The notes: a model not told the origin generated them from the sequence alone. A stretch of 64,000 nucleotides of DNA from Ignavibacteria bacterium (GCA_036262055.1 DATAJP010000002.1:330177-394176), one strand, 5' to 3'; positions 25,432 through 34,128 are shown, counted from the stretch's first letter. Program-made: numbers and translations.

Positions 25432-26379
25432 TTACACTTTCAGGTTTTTAAATGAGGTTTGGAAATATTGATAAGAATGGCGAAGCTGTTCAGGGTACAT
25501 TCCGAATTTTTGTTTAAAAAGCCAGCTGAACGAACTCAAGCTTTTAAAGCCGACATCAAAGCAAACATCCGTCACGGAAACTTCCGAGTGCATTAATAAA
25601 GCCGATGCCTTATCAAGACGTTTTTTTATGATATACTGTCTCGGAGTTTCTTTAAAAATGTTTTTAAAAATTCTTATGAAGTGAAATAAAGACAAGCATG
25701 ATGCTTTTGCAACATCTTCAAGCTTTATCTCTTCCGTAAAATGAGCATCGATATAATCTCTTGCAACATGCGCGCGGCGGTAGATTTCCCATTTGGTTGA
25801 AAGCTTCGCCGATGAAACATTCTCGACTTCCTTATTCACGACCCTGTGAAGCACAAGCATATTTTTCAGAAGCGTAAAAAATTCATCTTCAAACCAGTCT
25901 TCATCTTCAAGATTATTTTCGGATGCGATCTTGAACTTCATAATCGAAGTCGTGATGAAGCTGTTCTGTTCATAAATTTTCTCAACAAAATGAACCGGAA
26001 GCTCGCTCTTTGTTTCTTTTAGCTCAAGTAATTTATCTTCAGGAGTTACAAGACTTGCAAGAACCTCCTCAGCAAATTGAGGTCTGAAGAAAACCGAAAT
26101 CGTTTCGACCTCGCTTCGCGAAGCAATTCTGCACGAATATTTTTGTCCCTGATTGATGATTAAATAGCAGCCGCCCTCGACAGTATAATCACGCTCGGAA
26201 GTTTTAAAGAACTCCGCGCCCTTGAGCGTGAACTTTAGCGTCAATGGTCCTGTGTGCATGGGATAATCAGCCGATGTAGTTTTATTATGAATAATCATAT
26301 TCGGCCATTTCCACTCGGGACACGGTGCGTTTATATCAAAACCCTCTTTAGTATAATCAGGATATCCTTTAAGAATCAT
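25432..26379 (-). CDS. AraC-family transcriptional regulator
   Basis: A 315-residue regulator. The N-terminal ~190 residues are a cupin-like sensor region (TLKFTLKGAEFFKTSERDYT .. CYLIINQGQKYSC). The C-terminal ~110 residues contain the two helix-turn-helices of the AraC family: TEEIKLEDVAKASCLSLFHF / IRIFKNIFKETPRQYIIKKR and VSVTDVCFDVGFKSLSSFSW / LFKQKFGMYPEQLR. Effector and targets are unknown. It is transcribed away from the PIN toxin-antitoxin genes; the genes immediately downstream (VOC, SRPBCC) are plausible targets by proximity only. Confidence 0.9.
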   Translation of the reverse strand: MILKGYPDYTKEGFDINAPCPEWKWPNMIIHNKTTSADYPMHTGPLTLKFTLKGAEFFKTSERDYTVEGGCYLIINQGQKYSCRIASRSEVETISVFFRPQFAEEVLASLVTPEDKLLELKETKSELPVHFVEKIYEQNSFITTSIMKFKIASENNLEDEDWFEDEFFTLLKNMLVLHRVVNKEVENVSSAKLSTKWEIYRRAHVARDYIDAHFTEEIKLEDVAKASCLSLFHFIRIFKNIFKETPRQYIIKKRLDKASALLMHSEVSVTDVCFDVGFKSLSSFSWLFKQKFGMYPEQLRHSYQYFQTSFKNLKV

Positions 26380-26476
26380 TGGTAAATATAGGAATTATTT
26401 ATTAAAAATACCTTATTTAAATAAGGTTCTTATAAATAGAGTTTACTTTAATTCATTTGTATATTAATTTAATATT

Positions 26477-26719
26477 ATGACAGGCTTAAATATAAAATCT
26501 AACGAGAATGAGATATTAATCTCATTAAAAAAATCTGAGCTCAATAATAAGAACTATAAAGATTTCATAAAGGAAATTTATAATTTTTTAAGGTTTCAGC
26601 AATTAAGTGATAAAGCCGAGTTTGATGAATCTATTCTGAATCTTGCTGAAGAAGTAAAAGAGGAATGGTCAAAAAAATATGGCAAAGATTTCCTGAAAGA
26701 AATTGAAGATAGTAATTGA
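26477..26719 (+). CDS. Antitoxin partner of a PIN toxin
   Basis: An 80-residue acidic/basic helical protein: NEILISLKKSELNNKNYKDF near the start, then FLRFQQLSDKAEFDESILN and the tail LAEEVKEEWSKKYGKDFLKE. It has no clear DNA-binding motif by eye. The gene overlaps the PIN gene by 17 bp (its end 26719, the PIN start 26703), a classic type II toxin-antitoxin arrangement in which the antitoxin comes first. It would bind and inhibit the ribonuclease and may bind the operon promoter. Confidence 0.65.
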   Translation: MTGLNIKSNENEILISLKKSELNNKNYKDFIKEIYNFLRFQQLSDKAEFDESILNLAEEVKEEWSKKYGKDFLKEIEDSN

Positions 26720-27101
26720 TACAAATATTATTTTCAGCGCTCTCCTTTCACAAAACAACAAATTCCAGGAAATAATATTTACTGATTCCTACCAACTGTT
26801 CTCGCCTAATTTCGTATTAATTGAAATCTTAAAACATCAGAATAAATTACTTAATAATTCAAAATTGAATTCTGATGAGTTATTGGAGCTATTGCATCTT
26901 TTAACATCACGAATTGAATTTATTTCTGAAACAACAATCTCATCGAAAAACAAAAAGAAAGCTTATGAATTTTGCAAAAATGTCGATTTAAACGATACAC
27001 CTTTTGTTGCACTATGCTTGGAACTGAATGCAAAACTATGGACAGGAGATAAAAAATTAAAAGACGGCATTAATAAAGAAAAGTTTATTGATTTATTTTA
27101 A
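26703..27101 (+). CDS. PIN-domain toxin ribonuclease
   Basis: A 132-residue PIN domain, the fold of VapC-type metal-dependent RNases. The acidic catalytic set is intact: D6 in VIDTNIIFSAL, E41 in PNFVLIEILKHQ, D98 in LNDTPFVALCLEL and D116 in WTGDKKLKDG. The motif combination NDTPFVAL..LWTGDKKL is that of the 'putative toxin-antitoxin toxin component, PIN family'. The start ATG lies inside the antitoxin gene. Target RNA is unknown. The TPP riboswitch of the next transcript begins about 24 bp after the stop. Confidence 0.85.
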   Translation: MKIVIDTNIIFSALLSQNNKFQEIIFTDSYQLFSPNFVLIEILKHQNKLLNNSKLNSDELLELLHLLTSRIEFISETTISSKNKKKAYEFCKNVDLNDTPFVALCLELNAKLWTGDKKLKDGINKEKFIDLF

Positions 27102-27128
27102 CTTAACAAATCTGTAACTTTGTAAACA

Positions 27129-27246
27129 TACAGGGGTGCTTAATTGATTTTTGCATGTAGAGACGCAACATTTTGCGTCTCCGCAAATCAAACTTAGGCT
27201 GAGAGAGTCCCTTTGAACCTGATCCGGGTAATGCCGGCGTAGGAAT
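27129..27246 (+). promoter_or_regulatory. TPP riboswitch (THI element)
   Basis: The aptamer core is unmistakable: CAGGGGTGC at 27131, AGGCTGAGAGAGTCCC at 27196 with the thiamine-pyrimidine sensor CTGAGA, and CTTTGAACCTGATCCGGGTA then ATGCCGGCGTAGGAA at 27211-27244. The P3 arm is elongated: TTGATTTTTGC (27144-27154) pairs with GCAAATCAA (27183-27191), and its tip is a copy of dispersed repeat C (GAGACGCAA, loop, TTGCGTCTC at 27160-27181). A strong terminator follows at 27259, so TPP binding should stop transcription of the downstream TonB receptor. Confidence 0.95.
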
Positions 27247-27258
27247 TAAAAAATTTTT

Positions 27259-27308
27259 AACGCTTAAATACTTTCCATTTTATCAGGTTCGGAAAGGGTT
27301 TGAGCGTT
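27259..27308 (+). terminator. Riboswitch-controlled intrinsic terminator
   Basis: AACGCTTAAATACTTTCC (27259-27276) pairs with GGAAAGGGTTTGAGCGTT (27291-27308), an 18-bp stem with two G-U pairs and one mismatch, followed by T-rich TTTTATTTTT. It lies between the TPP aptamer and the receptor ATG at 27327, and is the expression platform. Confidence 0.88.
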
Positions 27309-27326
27309 TTTTATTTTTAAAATAAA

Positions 27327-29750
27327 ATGAAAAAACTTTTTGTGTTCTTTGTAAACTTATTTTTTTTATCCGTAATTATTGGGATTCCCGCTTTCGCGGG
27401 AATGACTTCCCAGAATGGGATTCTTCGCTTCGCTCAGAATGACACAAGTAAAGATGATGATTCCACAACCACCATCGAGACCGAGACAATCGAAGTCGAT
27501 GCTCTGCGAGGAGTCGAGGGAATCACTCCCATCACTTTCGAAAACATCGACCGCGAGCAAATCGAAGAGCGTTACTGGATGGAAGACCTTCCGATGTTCC
27601 TGAAAGGAACGACAAGCATCAATACTTACTCCGAGTCCGGTTCGTCAGTCGGATATTCTTATCTCACGCTTCGCGGATTCGACCAGCATCGCCTGTCAAT
27701 TATGATAAACGGCATTCCGCAGAACGACCCCGAAGACCATCAGGTTTACTGGGTTGATATTTCCGACTTAACCGCATCAGTCGAGAATATCCAGATTCAG
27801 CGCGGCATCGGGACTGCGCTTTACGGCTCGTCATCAATCGGCGGTGTTATTAACATTCAGACAATCGATTACTTCAAGCATCGTTTCTTAAATCTTAAAG
27901 GCGGATACGGAAATTATAATTCCAAACGCTACTCGCTCGAGTATTCATCAGGCAACGTTGCAAACGGTTTCGGGTTTTATGGCAAGTTCACCAAAATAAA
28001 CACCGACGGATACCGCGATCTTTCATGGTCTGACCACATGGCATATTTTTTCAGCGCAGGAAAAATGATTGGCAACCACTCAATCGTTAAATTAAATTTT
28101 TACGGCGGACCGATTAAAAACCATCTTGCATATCTCGGCGTTACAAGAGATTATCTCGATGGGCAGGTAACAGGCGACAAGCTTGTAGACCGCAGATATA
28201 ATTTCATCACATTCCCGAATGAATCCGATAACTATAACCAGCCGCACTATGAATTAATTTTCAACACTCAGCCGTCAAAAAATCTTTTTATCTCTAATAC
28301 GTTCAGTTACATTCGCGGCGAGGGATACTTCGTAACAAACTTCCCTGCTTATTACGGTTATGATTTTTCTTATTTCAGATTGAATCCATACTATGTTCCA
28401 GATTCGACTTTATATAACCCGGCTTACTATAGAAGAAATCCCGACGGTTCATTTTATTATGACCCGGCACTCGGTTATGAAATCATTACATCAGACATCG
28501 TTACAAATCTTTATGTGAACAACGACACTTATGGATGGTTTCCGAAATTAAAGTGGAATCACTCTAACAATGGCTCGCTTGTTGTCGGTGGTGAGGTTCG
28601 TTTCCATAAATCGGAGCATTACGGTGAGATAACTTTCGGTGATGCGCTTCCGCAAGGCACTCCCGTGAATTATCAATATTATTATTATCAGGGAGGCAAG
28701 CGAACATTCTCTATTTTTGCGAATGAAGTTTATGAGCTGACTCCGCAGCTTACGGGGATGCTTGGTGTTCAGTATGTAAATCATCAATACAAAATCTCGA
28801 AAGATAAATTTAAGCCGTATGACTTCACGGTAAATTATAATTTTGTTACTCCGCGTCTCGGTTTGAATTATAAATTCACAAATAACTTCCGAACGTTTGC
28901 AAACATTTCTTATGCGCGCAGAGAGCCGAGGCTGAAAGACATCTATGATGCTGAAAGTCCTTACTCAACGCCGAACTTCAGAGTTGTTGACCCTGCGACG
29001 AATACTTACGAAGACCCGTTAATTAAGCCTGAAGACATGCTTGACTTCGAGCTTGGTTTCGGATATGACAATGAAAAACTGAACACAAATTTAAATTTTT
29101 ACTGGATGGATTTCAGAAATGAAATCGTGAACAACGGTCAGCTCGACAACGTCGGTCAGCCGATTGTCGGCAATGCGGGAAAATCAACTCACAGAGGAAT
29201 CGAGCTTGAGCTTCACTATCAATTGCTAAAAAATCTTTCCCACGAGTTCGGAGTTTCAGGAAACCTGAATCTCTCACAAAACTTTTTTAATGAGTACATC
29301 GAAGTTCTCGGAGTTGATTCAACAGGAAATATTATTTATGGAAATAACTATTCCGATAATAAAATTTTGTTAACTCCCGACATAATAGGTAACCTGAGCT
29401 TACATTATAAAAACAGGTACGGCTTTACTGTTTATGTGAACATGCAGTCAGTCGGAAAACAATATCTGGATAATTCCGAAAATGACAGAAAAAATCCTTC
29501 TGCAAGAAACGTTCCGGGATATGTAGATAAAGTAATCGAGCCGTATAATGTTTTCAACGCAGGCATCAGTTTTGATTTAATGAAGGTTCTCAACTATAAG
29601 CAGCTTAGCAAATTTGATTTAAGCTTAAAGGTTAACAACATTTTCGATAAGCTTTATGAAACTTATGGAAGCGTTGATGGCTCGGGAACGCCGTACTGGA
29701 TTCCCGCTGCTACAAGAAATGTTTTCTTTGAGCTGACACTGGGACTGTAA
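27327..29750 (+). CDS. TonB-dependent receptor, probable thiamine importer
   Basis: An 807-residue outer-membrane receptor. Plug domain: TPITFENIDREQIEERYWME, LTLRGFDQHRLSIMINGIPQ and GIGTALYGSSSIGGVINIQT; then a ~650-residue barrel ending in aromatic FFELTLGL. The upstream TPP riboswitch says that expression falls when TPP is plentiful, so the likely cargo is thiamine or a thiamine phosphate. The N-terminus is odd: after MKKLFVFFVNLFFLSVI come IGIPAFAGMT and ILRFAQNDT, which are translations of dispersed repeats A (27381-27406) and B (27417-27445). The AFA in the repeat is a good signal-peptidase I site. Confidence 0.93.
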   Translation: MKKLFVFFVNLFFLSVIIGIPAFAGMTSQNGILRFAQNDTSKDDDSTTTIETETIEVDALRGVEGITPITFENIDREQIEERYWMEDLPMFLKGTTSINTYSESGSSVGYSYLTLRGFDQHRLSIMINGIPQNDPEDHQVYWVDISDLTASVENIQIQRGIGTALYGSSSIGGVINIQTIDYFKHRFLNLKGGYGNYNSKRYSLEYSSGNVANGFGFYGKFTKINTDGYRDLSWSDHMAYFFSAGKMIGNHSIVKLNFYGGPIKNHLAYLGVTRDYLDGQVTGDKLVDRRYNFITFPNESDNYNQPHYELIFNTQPSKNLFISNTFSYIRGEGYFVTNFPAYYGYDFSYFRLNPYYVPDSTLYNPAYYRRNPDGSFYYDPALGYEIITSDIVTNLYVNNDTYGWFPKLKWNHSNNGSLVVGGEVRFHKSEHYGEITFGDALPQGTPVNYQYYYYQGGKRTFSIFANEVYELTPQLTGMLGVQYVNHQYKISKDKFKPYDFTVNYNFVTPRLGLNYKFTNNFRTFANISYARREPRLKDIYDAESPYSTPNFRVVDPATNTYEDPLIKPEDMLDFELGFGYDNEKLNTNLNFYWMDFRNEIVNNGQLDNVGQPIVGNAGKSTHRGIELELHYQLLKNLSHEFGVSGNLNLSQNFFNEYIEVLGVDSTGNIIYGNNYSDNKILLTPDIIGNLSLHYKNRYGFTVYVNMQSVGKQYLDNSENDRKNPSARNVPGYVDKVIEPYNVFNAGISFDLMKVLNYKQLSKFDLSLKVNNIFDKLYETYGSVDGSGTPYWIPAATRNVFFELTLGL
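27381..27406. repeat. Repeat A copy inside a coding sequence
   Basis: GGGATTCCCGC, TTT then CGCGGGAATGAC, reverse complement of the copies at 12094 and 13750, in frame in the receptor gene where it encodes the end of the signal peptide (IPAFAGMT). Confidence 0.9.
27417..27445. repeat. Repeat B copy inside a coding sequence
   Basis: GGGATTCTTCGCTTCGCT then CAGAATGACAC, reverse complement of the copies at 45500 and 62073, encoding GILRFAQND just after the signal peptide. Confidence 0.9.
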
Positions 29751-29770
29751 TTTGCAATGTACAATTAACC

Positions 29771-29809
29771 ATGAGCAATTAGTAATACTTGGTATTATTA
29801 ATTGCTCAT
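29771..29809. repeat. Hairpin after the thiamine receptor (repeat F)
   Basis: ATGAGCAATTAGTAATA pairs with TATTATTAATTGCTCAT (one mismatch in 17) around a 5-nt loop, 20 bp beyond the receptor stop codon. The words are those of the tandem tract at 12130-12205. It could act as a transcript end, but no T-tract follows. Confidence 0.7.
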
Positions 29810-29872
29810 TGCACATTGTTAATTGTTAATTAAATCCGTTGATATAACTCTATAAAAAATATATTTTATAGA

Positions 29873-30667
29873 ATGTTAGAGTGGCTTATACGTTTACCTT
29901 TAATAGTTTCCATTCCTTTAATCTCAGTTGTTTCCGTCGGGACATCAATTCTTATACTCATTATTATCAGAAAAAAACTTGAACCCGAAAACTGGAAAAG
30001 CAATCATGAGGTCGCAAGCTTTATTTTTAACGGTTACGGATTAATTTATGCTGTTCTTGTTGCATTCGTTGTGTTTGCAACATGGAATGATTATGAAGCG
30101 GCAAAAGAGACTGTTGATAATGAAGCAATTTTATCTTTCGAGCTTTTTCTTGATGTCGGAGTTCTTAATGACCCTCAGAAAAGCGAAATCAGGACACGGC
30201 TGATGCAGTATGATTCAATTGTTGTGGCAGAGGAATGGGATTTAATGGAGACAAGACAAACAAGCACAAGCGCTAAGGAAAAACTTTCTCAGGTTTTTGT
30301 AATACTTGCAGGTTATAATCCCACCAGTAAGACCCAGGAAATTGTTCTGCAGGAAATATATCAGAAGCTTAATGACCTTGTAGGTCAACGCCGGACAAGA
30401 ATTTTTTACGCAACAAACAGAGTGCCTAACGTTATGTGGGTTGTGCTCATCATAGGTGCATTACTTTCTGTTTTCTTCACCTATTTCTTTACAATGGATC
30501 AGTTAGTTATACAAAGCATGCTTACAGGAGCATTTACTTTGATGAATGTGCTTATTTTATTTTTGATTCTTGTGCTGGATAACGGCTTTCTTGGGGATGC
30601 AAAAATTACGAGTGACTCATATCAATATATTTTAAACTTGATGAGAACTGTTTTGTTCGCGCAATAA
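29873..30667 (+). CDS. DUF4239 (bestrophin-like) membrane protein
   Basis: A 264-residue integral membrane protein: two N-terminal helices (LIVSIPLISVVSVGTSILIL and FNGYGLIYAVLVAFVVFATW), a ~100-residue soluble loop with VDNEAILSFELFLDVG, and two C-terminal helices (VMWVVLIIGALLSVFFTYFF and LTGAFTLMNVLILFLILVLD). The order and the WNDYEAAKETVDNEA motif match the DUF4239 family. Activity is not established; similarity to bestrophin-like anion channels has been noted for the fold. It is convergent with lplA 10 bp away. Confidence 0.8.
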   Translation: MLEWLIRLPLIVSIPLISVVSVGTSILILIIIRKKLEPENWKSNHEVASFIFNGYGLIYAVLVAFVVFATWNDYEAAKETVDNEAILSFELFLDVGVLNDPQKSEIRTRLMQYDSIVVAEEWDLMETRQTSTSAKEKLSQVFVILAGYNPTSKTQEIVLQEIYQKLNDLVGQRRTRIFYATNRVPNVMWVVLIIGALLSVFFTYFFTMDQLVIQSMLTGAFTLMNVLILFLILVLDNGFLGDAKITSDSYQYILNLMRTVLFAQ

Positions 30668-30677
30668 GTTAACGAGC

Positions 30678-31673
30678 TTAAGTATATAAAAACTTCGCAA
30701 ATTCTTTCGAATTTTCAATCCCGATGTATTCTTTCAGGTTAATTCCTTCCACGGCTTTTTCAATTTCATCTTCCATATATTTTTTGCCAATCAGCTTGTC
30801 TTCAATTTCTTTCATTTCACCATGCCCGAGGAAATCACCGAAGATTTTCATATCCTGGATAATACCATCTTTCACATGAAATCTTGCATCGATTTGACCG
30901 AAATCAAACCTGTGAACTTTCTGAATGTTGAACTCAGGCGAACGTCCGAAATTCCATTCCCATGTTCTGTATTTTTTTTCTGCAAGGTCTCTCACTTCAT
31001 GCCATTGTTTGGACGTAAGATTATAAACAGGAAAATTTTTATCACTTCCAAAAATGTTTTTTAGTAACTCATTTCTGAATTCTTCAATCGAAATATTTTC
31101 TTTAAGAAACTCCGTTATGTTTGCAACACGGCTTCTTATGGATTTAATCCCTTTGCTCTCTATTTTGTCTATTTTAACATTTAATGCTTCGACAACGTCA
31201 TCAAGATTTGAATCGAACAATAAAGTGCCGTGAGAAAACATCGATTTTGTGTTCGAGAACTGCGCATTACCTGAAATTTTTCTTCCGTCAACGGTAATGT
31301 CATTTCTTCCTCCAAGAACCGCATTCACACCAAGCGAATGAAGAGTTTTTATAACCGGTTCGGTGAACTTCTGAAAATTGTTTATGCTGTGAAGTTCATA
31401 TTTTTTTATGAAACTGAAATTTAAGTTGCCGAAATCGTGATATACGGCGCCGCCGCCGGAAATTCTGCGGACAACATAGATATTATTTCTGTTTGTATAG
31501 GGATAATTTATTTCCTCAATCGTGCATTGATGTTTACCAATGATTATCGACGGAGCGTTTATGTAAAACAAAATATAATTTTCGTTTTCAACATCGAGAT
31601 TTCTCACGCAATACTCATCAAGCGCAAGATTGATTGTCGGGTCGGTAATATTTTCGTTGTTAATTAACTTCAT
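30678..31673 (-). CDS. lplA: Lipoate-protein ligase A
   Basis: A 331-residue enzyme that adenylates free lipoate and attaches it to lysines of 2-oxoacid dehydrogenase E2 and glycine-cleavage H protein. Signatures: INAPSIIIGKHQCTIEEINY, the lipoyl-AMP loop VVRRISGGGAVYHDFGNLNF, the catalytic lysine region DITVDGRKISGNAQFS, and MFSHGTLLFDSNLDD. The C-terminal ~100 residues include the LplA C-domain (YRTWEWNFGRSPEFNIQKVH). Full length for the long LplA class. It supports lipoate salvage; lipoate synthase genes are not in the window. Confidence 0.93.
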   Translation of the reverse strand: MKLINNENITDPTINLALDEYCVRNLDVENENYILFYINAPSIIIGKHQCTIEEINYPYTNRNNIYVVRRISGGGAVYHDFGNLNFSFIKKYELHSINNFQKFTEPVIKTLHSLGVNAVLGGRNDITVDGRKISGNAQFSNTKSMFSHGTLLFDSNLDDVVEALNVKIDKIESKGIKSIRSRVANITEFLKENISIEEFRNELLKNIFGSDKNFPVYNLTSKQWHEVRDLAEKKYRTWEWNFGRSPEFNIQKVHRFDFGQIDARFHVKDGIIQDMKIFGDFLGHGEMKEIEDKLIGKKYMEDEIEKAVEGINLKEYIGIENSKEFAKFLYT

Positions 31674-31696
31674 TAAATATTTTTTAAATTCTTAGT

Positions 31697-31718
31697 GGAC
31701 AGACAAGAATGTCTGTCC
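31697..31718. repeat. Dispersed hairpin repeat D
   Basis: GGACAGACA AGAA TGTCTGTCC, with flanking AGT/ACT complementing outside. Second copy of the family seen at 10647; lies between lplA and the PIG-L gene. Confidence 0.8.
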
Positions 31719-31732
31719 TACTAAATAGTGTT

Positions 31733-32449
31733 TTAAAGCTTTTCGCAAATATCTTTTAACGGCGGTTTGTGGTCTTCACCGAAAATCTCAAATGAAACAA
31801 AATCACCGAACATATCGGCAACTCCGACATTTTTTATCGTTTCCTGAAATGTTACATAACAATCGAGTCCTGCGCGCATTTTGTTTTTATCCTCTTCATT
31901 TATAGGAGTTTGGCAGTCAATCAATTCATCAGGTGATGATTGAATGTTAAACGCATTCGTGTCTTTTTTCTGTTCAAGATCTTTTTTGCTCAAAGTAAAA
32001 AACGCAAGACGTTTCAGATAATCAGCGCCGTCATCTTTCATCTGCAAAAAAACTCTTTTTGCGACTGCATGCATTACAAGATGGTCATGAAAACCGCTTA
32101 CGCCATAAACAGCATAGCTCACAACAACATCAGGTTTAATTTTTTTTATTTCCTCCTCGACAACTTTCTCAATTTCACGCGGGTCCATTTCTTTCAGTCC
32201 GCTGTCAGGTAAATCAAGCACGGTCATTCCCGAAAGTCCGAGAGCTTTTTCAACATTTAACATTTCACGGTAGCGCACTTCTCCCATTTCGTCAACAGAA
32301 TAACCGTATTTATGACGCTGTTTTGTTGCGCCTCCCTTTGTCAGGGTCAATAAAAAAACCTGATGTCCCACTCTCATTTGTGCCGACATTGCGGCAGATG
32401 GTCCGAACGATTCATCATCAGGATGGGGAAAGATATAAAGTATTTTCAT
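31733..32449 (-). CDS. PIG-L family LmbE-type deacetylase
   Basis: A 238-residue metal-dependent deacetylase of the LmbE/PIG-L superfamily. It shows the zinc motif ILYIFPHPDDESFGPSAA, and the later VSGFHDHLVMHAVAKRVF, whose His completes the metal site. The middle carries VLDLPDSGLKEMDP and VVSYAVYGV. Members remove N-acetyl groups from glycans or small thiols such as bacillithiol precursors; the substrate is not defined here. It is a separate unit from lplA, about 60 bp away, with repeat D between. Confidence 0.85.
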   Translation of the reverse strand: MKILYIFPHPDDESFGPSAAMSAQMRVGHQVFLLTLTKGGATKQRHKYGYSVDEMGEVRYREMLNVEKALGLSGMTVLDLPDSGLKEMDPREIEKVVEEEIKKIKPDVVVSYAVYGVSGFHDHLVMHAVAKRVFLQMKDDGADYLKRLAFFTLSKKDLEQKKDTNAFNIQSSPDELIDCQTPINEEDKNKMRAGLDCYVTFQETIKNVGVADMFGDFVSFEIFGEDHKPPLKDICEKL

Positions 32450-32559
32450 TTTGTTTTTATGTAAGGTGAGAATTAACTGCTTGGCGGTTAAGTTATATTC
32501 ATCCCGTTATTCAAAAATAACTTAATTGATTTTGTAAAAAAATATACGAAAAATAGACT

Positions 32560-33336
32560 ATGAGATATTTCACAATAGTTATTTTGCTGTGTTTCGCGTG
32601 CGGAACAAAATCTGTTAATAACAGCAATGCTAACGCTGAGCAGCAAAAGAAAATTCCCGAAGGTCTGCAAAAGCTTTTAAAAGCATATCCTGATTTTCTT
32701 GACTCGGCTGATGAAAACAATTTATACTGGAAGGACGGAACAGTGATGCAATACGATGATGGCAAAGAAAAAACATTTGATGAAATGCTCGACAATCCCG
32801 ACCTCGAAGATATGTTCAAACTTGAATACCCTATTGGTGAATGGAACCCTCCTCCGGGCGAAAACTTTGACCCCGGAAGAATCCGCTATGAACCTTTTTT
32901 TATGAAGATGTACGGTAATTCCGCCGGTGAAGTAAAGCAAAACCTTGTTACAATTGATTGGATGCCTAACTCATCAAACGAAAGATTGCAGGTTTCACAA
33001 ATTAATGATGCTCACATCCAGCTCAAAGCAGTTTCCGATGAGCTTGAACAGCTCCCTGATAATCTGAAAAAATACGTTAAAAAAACCGCAGGGACATTCA
33101 ATTGGCGTCCAATTGCAGGAACGAACCGCTACAGCGCGCATTCGTTCGGAATTGCAATCGACATAAACACGGCTTATTCCGATTACTGGCTTTGGGATAA
33201 ATCTACCACTTACAGAAATCAAATCCCTATGGAAATCGTGCAAATATTTGAAAAATATGGATTTATTTGGGGTGGTAAATGGTTTCATTATGACACAATG
33301 CACTTCGAATACCGTCCTGAATTGCTAAATAAGTAA
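32560..33336 (+). CDS. M15-type metallopeptidase lipoprotein
   Basis: A 258-residue exported protein. The N-terminus MRYFTIVILLCFACGTKS is a lipobox with Cys14, so the mature protein is membrane-anchored. The C-terminal ~120 residues carry the M15 (D-Ala-D-Ala carboxypeptidase/VanY-like) zinc pattern: a SAHSFGIAIDINTAYSDYW block with H..x6..D, then KYGFIWGGKWFHYDTMHFEY with W..H..MHFE. It would cleave peptidoglycan cross-peptides. The central region is unassigned. It stands alone, divergent from the PIG-L gene. Confidence 0.82.
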   Translation: MRYFTIVILLCFACGTKSVNNSNANAEQQKKIPEGLQKLLKAYPDFLDSADENNLYWKDGTVMQYDDGKEKTFDEMLDNPDLEDMFKLEYPIGEWNPPPGENFDPGRIRYEPFFMKMYGNSAGEVKQNLVTIDWMPNSSNERLQVSQINDAHIQLKAVSDELEQLPDNLKKYVKKTAGTFNWRPIAGTNRYSAHSFGIAIDINTAYSDYWLWDKSTTYRNQIPMEIVQIFEKYGFIWGGKWFHYDTMHFEYRPELLNK

Positions 33337-33508
33337 ATCCCCTCTTAAAAATTTTTCGTAATATATATTATTTGAGAAATTTATTTAATAATTTTCCATA
33401 AACCAAATAAGCAATTTTCAAGAAGTATCATAAAGAAAGCTTTTTTATTTTTGTATAAGAGTTTTCAATACCCTTTAATTTTTCATTAATCAAAAAAATA
33501 TAAACCCC

Positions 33509-34081
33509 ATGAAAAAATTACTATCTTTATTCGTTATTCTATTTTTAGCCGGTATGTCCTCTGCATATTCCCAGGATATGAGCAATGAGGAAATGGCAAA
33601 ATGGATGGAAGCAATGACTCCCGGAGCACAACAACAAATGCTGGCAAAGTCAGTTGGTACCTGGAATTTAAAAAACACAATGTGGATGGAACCTAATTCA
33701 GAACCAATGGTAACCACCGGGACTTGTGTAAACGAAATGCTTCTTGGAGGCAGATATTTACAGGGAAAAATTACCGCGCAAATGATGGGAATGCCTTTTG
33801 AAGGAATTTCATTAACTGCTTATGATAACGCTGCGAAACAATATCAAAATACCTGGATAGATAATATGGGAACAGGTATAATGTTCACAACAGGAAATAT
33901 TGGTGCAGACGGGAAACTTACAATGACGGGAACAATGGTTGACCCTATGACAGGGAAACCATGTAATATAAGAGAAGTGCTGATTTTCGATGGTGACAAC
34001 AAAATGACAATGGAAATGTATGGTCCTGACAGAGCAACGGGTAATGAGTATAAAATGATGGTTATCGAATATACACGATAA
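33509..34081 (+). CDS. DUF1579 family secreted protein
   Basis: A 190-residue exported protein: signal peptide MKKLLSLFVILFLAGMSSAY, then the DUF1579 domain (KSVGTWNLKNTMWMEPNSEP, GRYLQGKITAQMMGMPFEGI, LTAYDNAAKQYQNTWIDNMG, EYKMMVIEYTR). The fold is probably a lipocalin-like barrel. Function unknown. It is transcribed as its own unit and ends at the hairpin 34108-34128; a tandem paralogue follows at 34237. Confidence 0.85.
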   Translation: MKKLLSLFVILFLAGMSSAYSQDMSNEEMAKWMEAMTPGAQQQMLAKSVGTWNLKNTMWMEPNSEPMVTTGTCVNEMLLGGRYLQGKITAQMMGMPFEGISLTAYDNAAKQYQNTWIDNMGTGIMFTTGNIGADGKLTMTGTMVDPMTGKPCNIREVLIFDGDNKMTMEMYGPDRATGNEYKMMVIEYTR

Positions 34082-34107
34082 AAAAAATTTAAATATTTTT
34101 CAATATG

Positions 34108-34128
34108 AAAAGGGGCAAATGCCCCTTT
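34108..34128 (+). terminator. Intrinsic terminator after first DUF1579 gene
   Basis: AAAAGGGGCA AAT GCCCCTTTT: a strong GC stem followed by more T (TTTTTGTTTTT). Confidence 0.88.
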
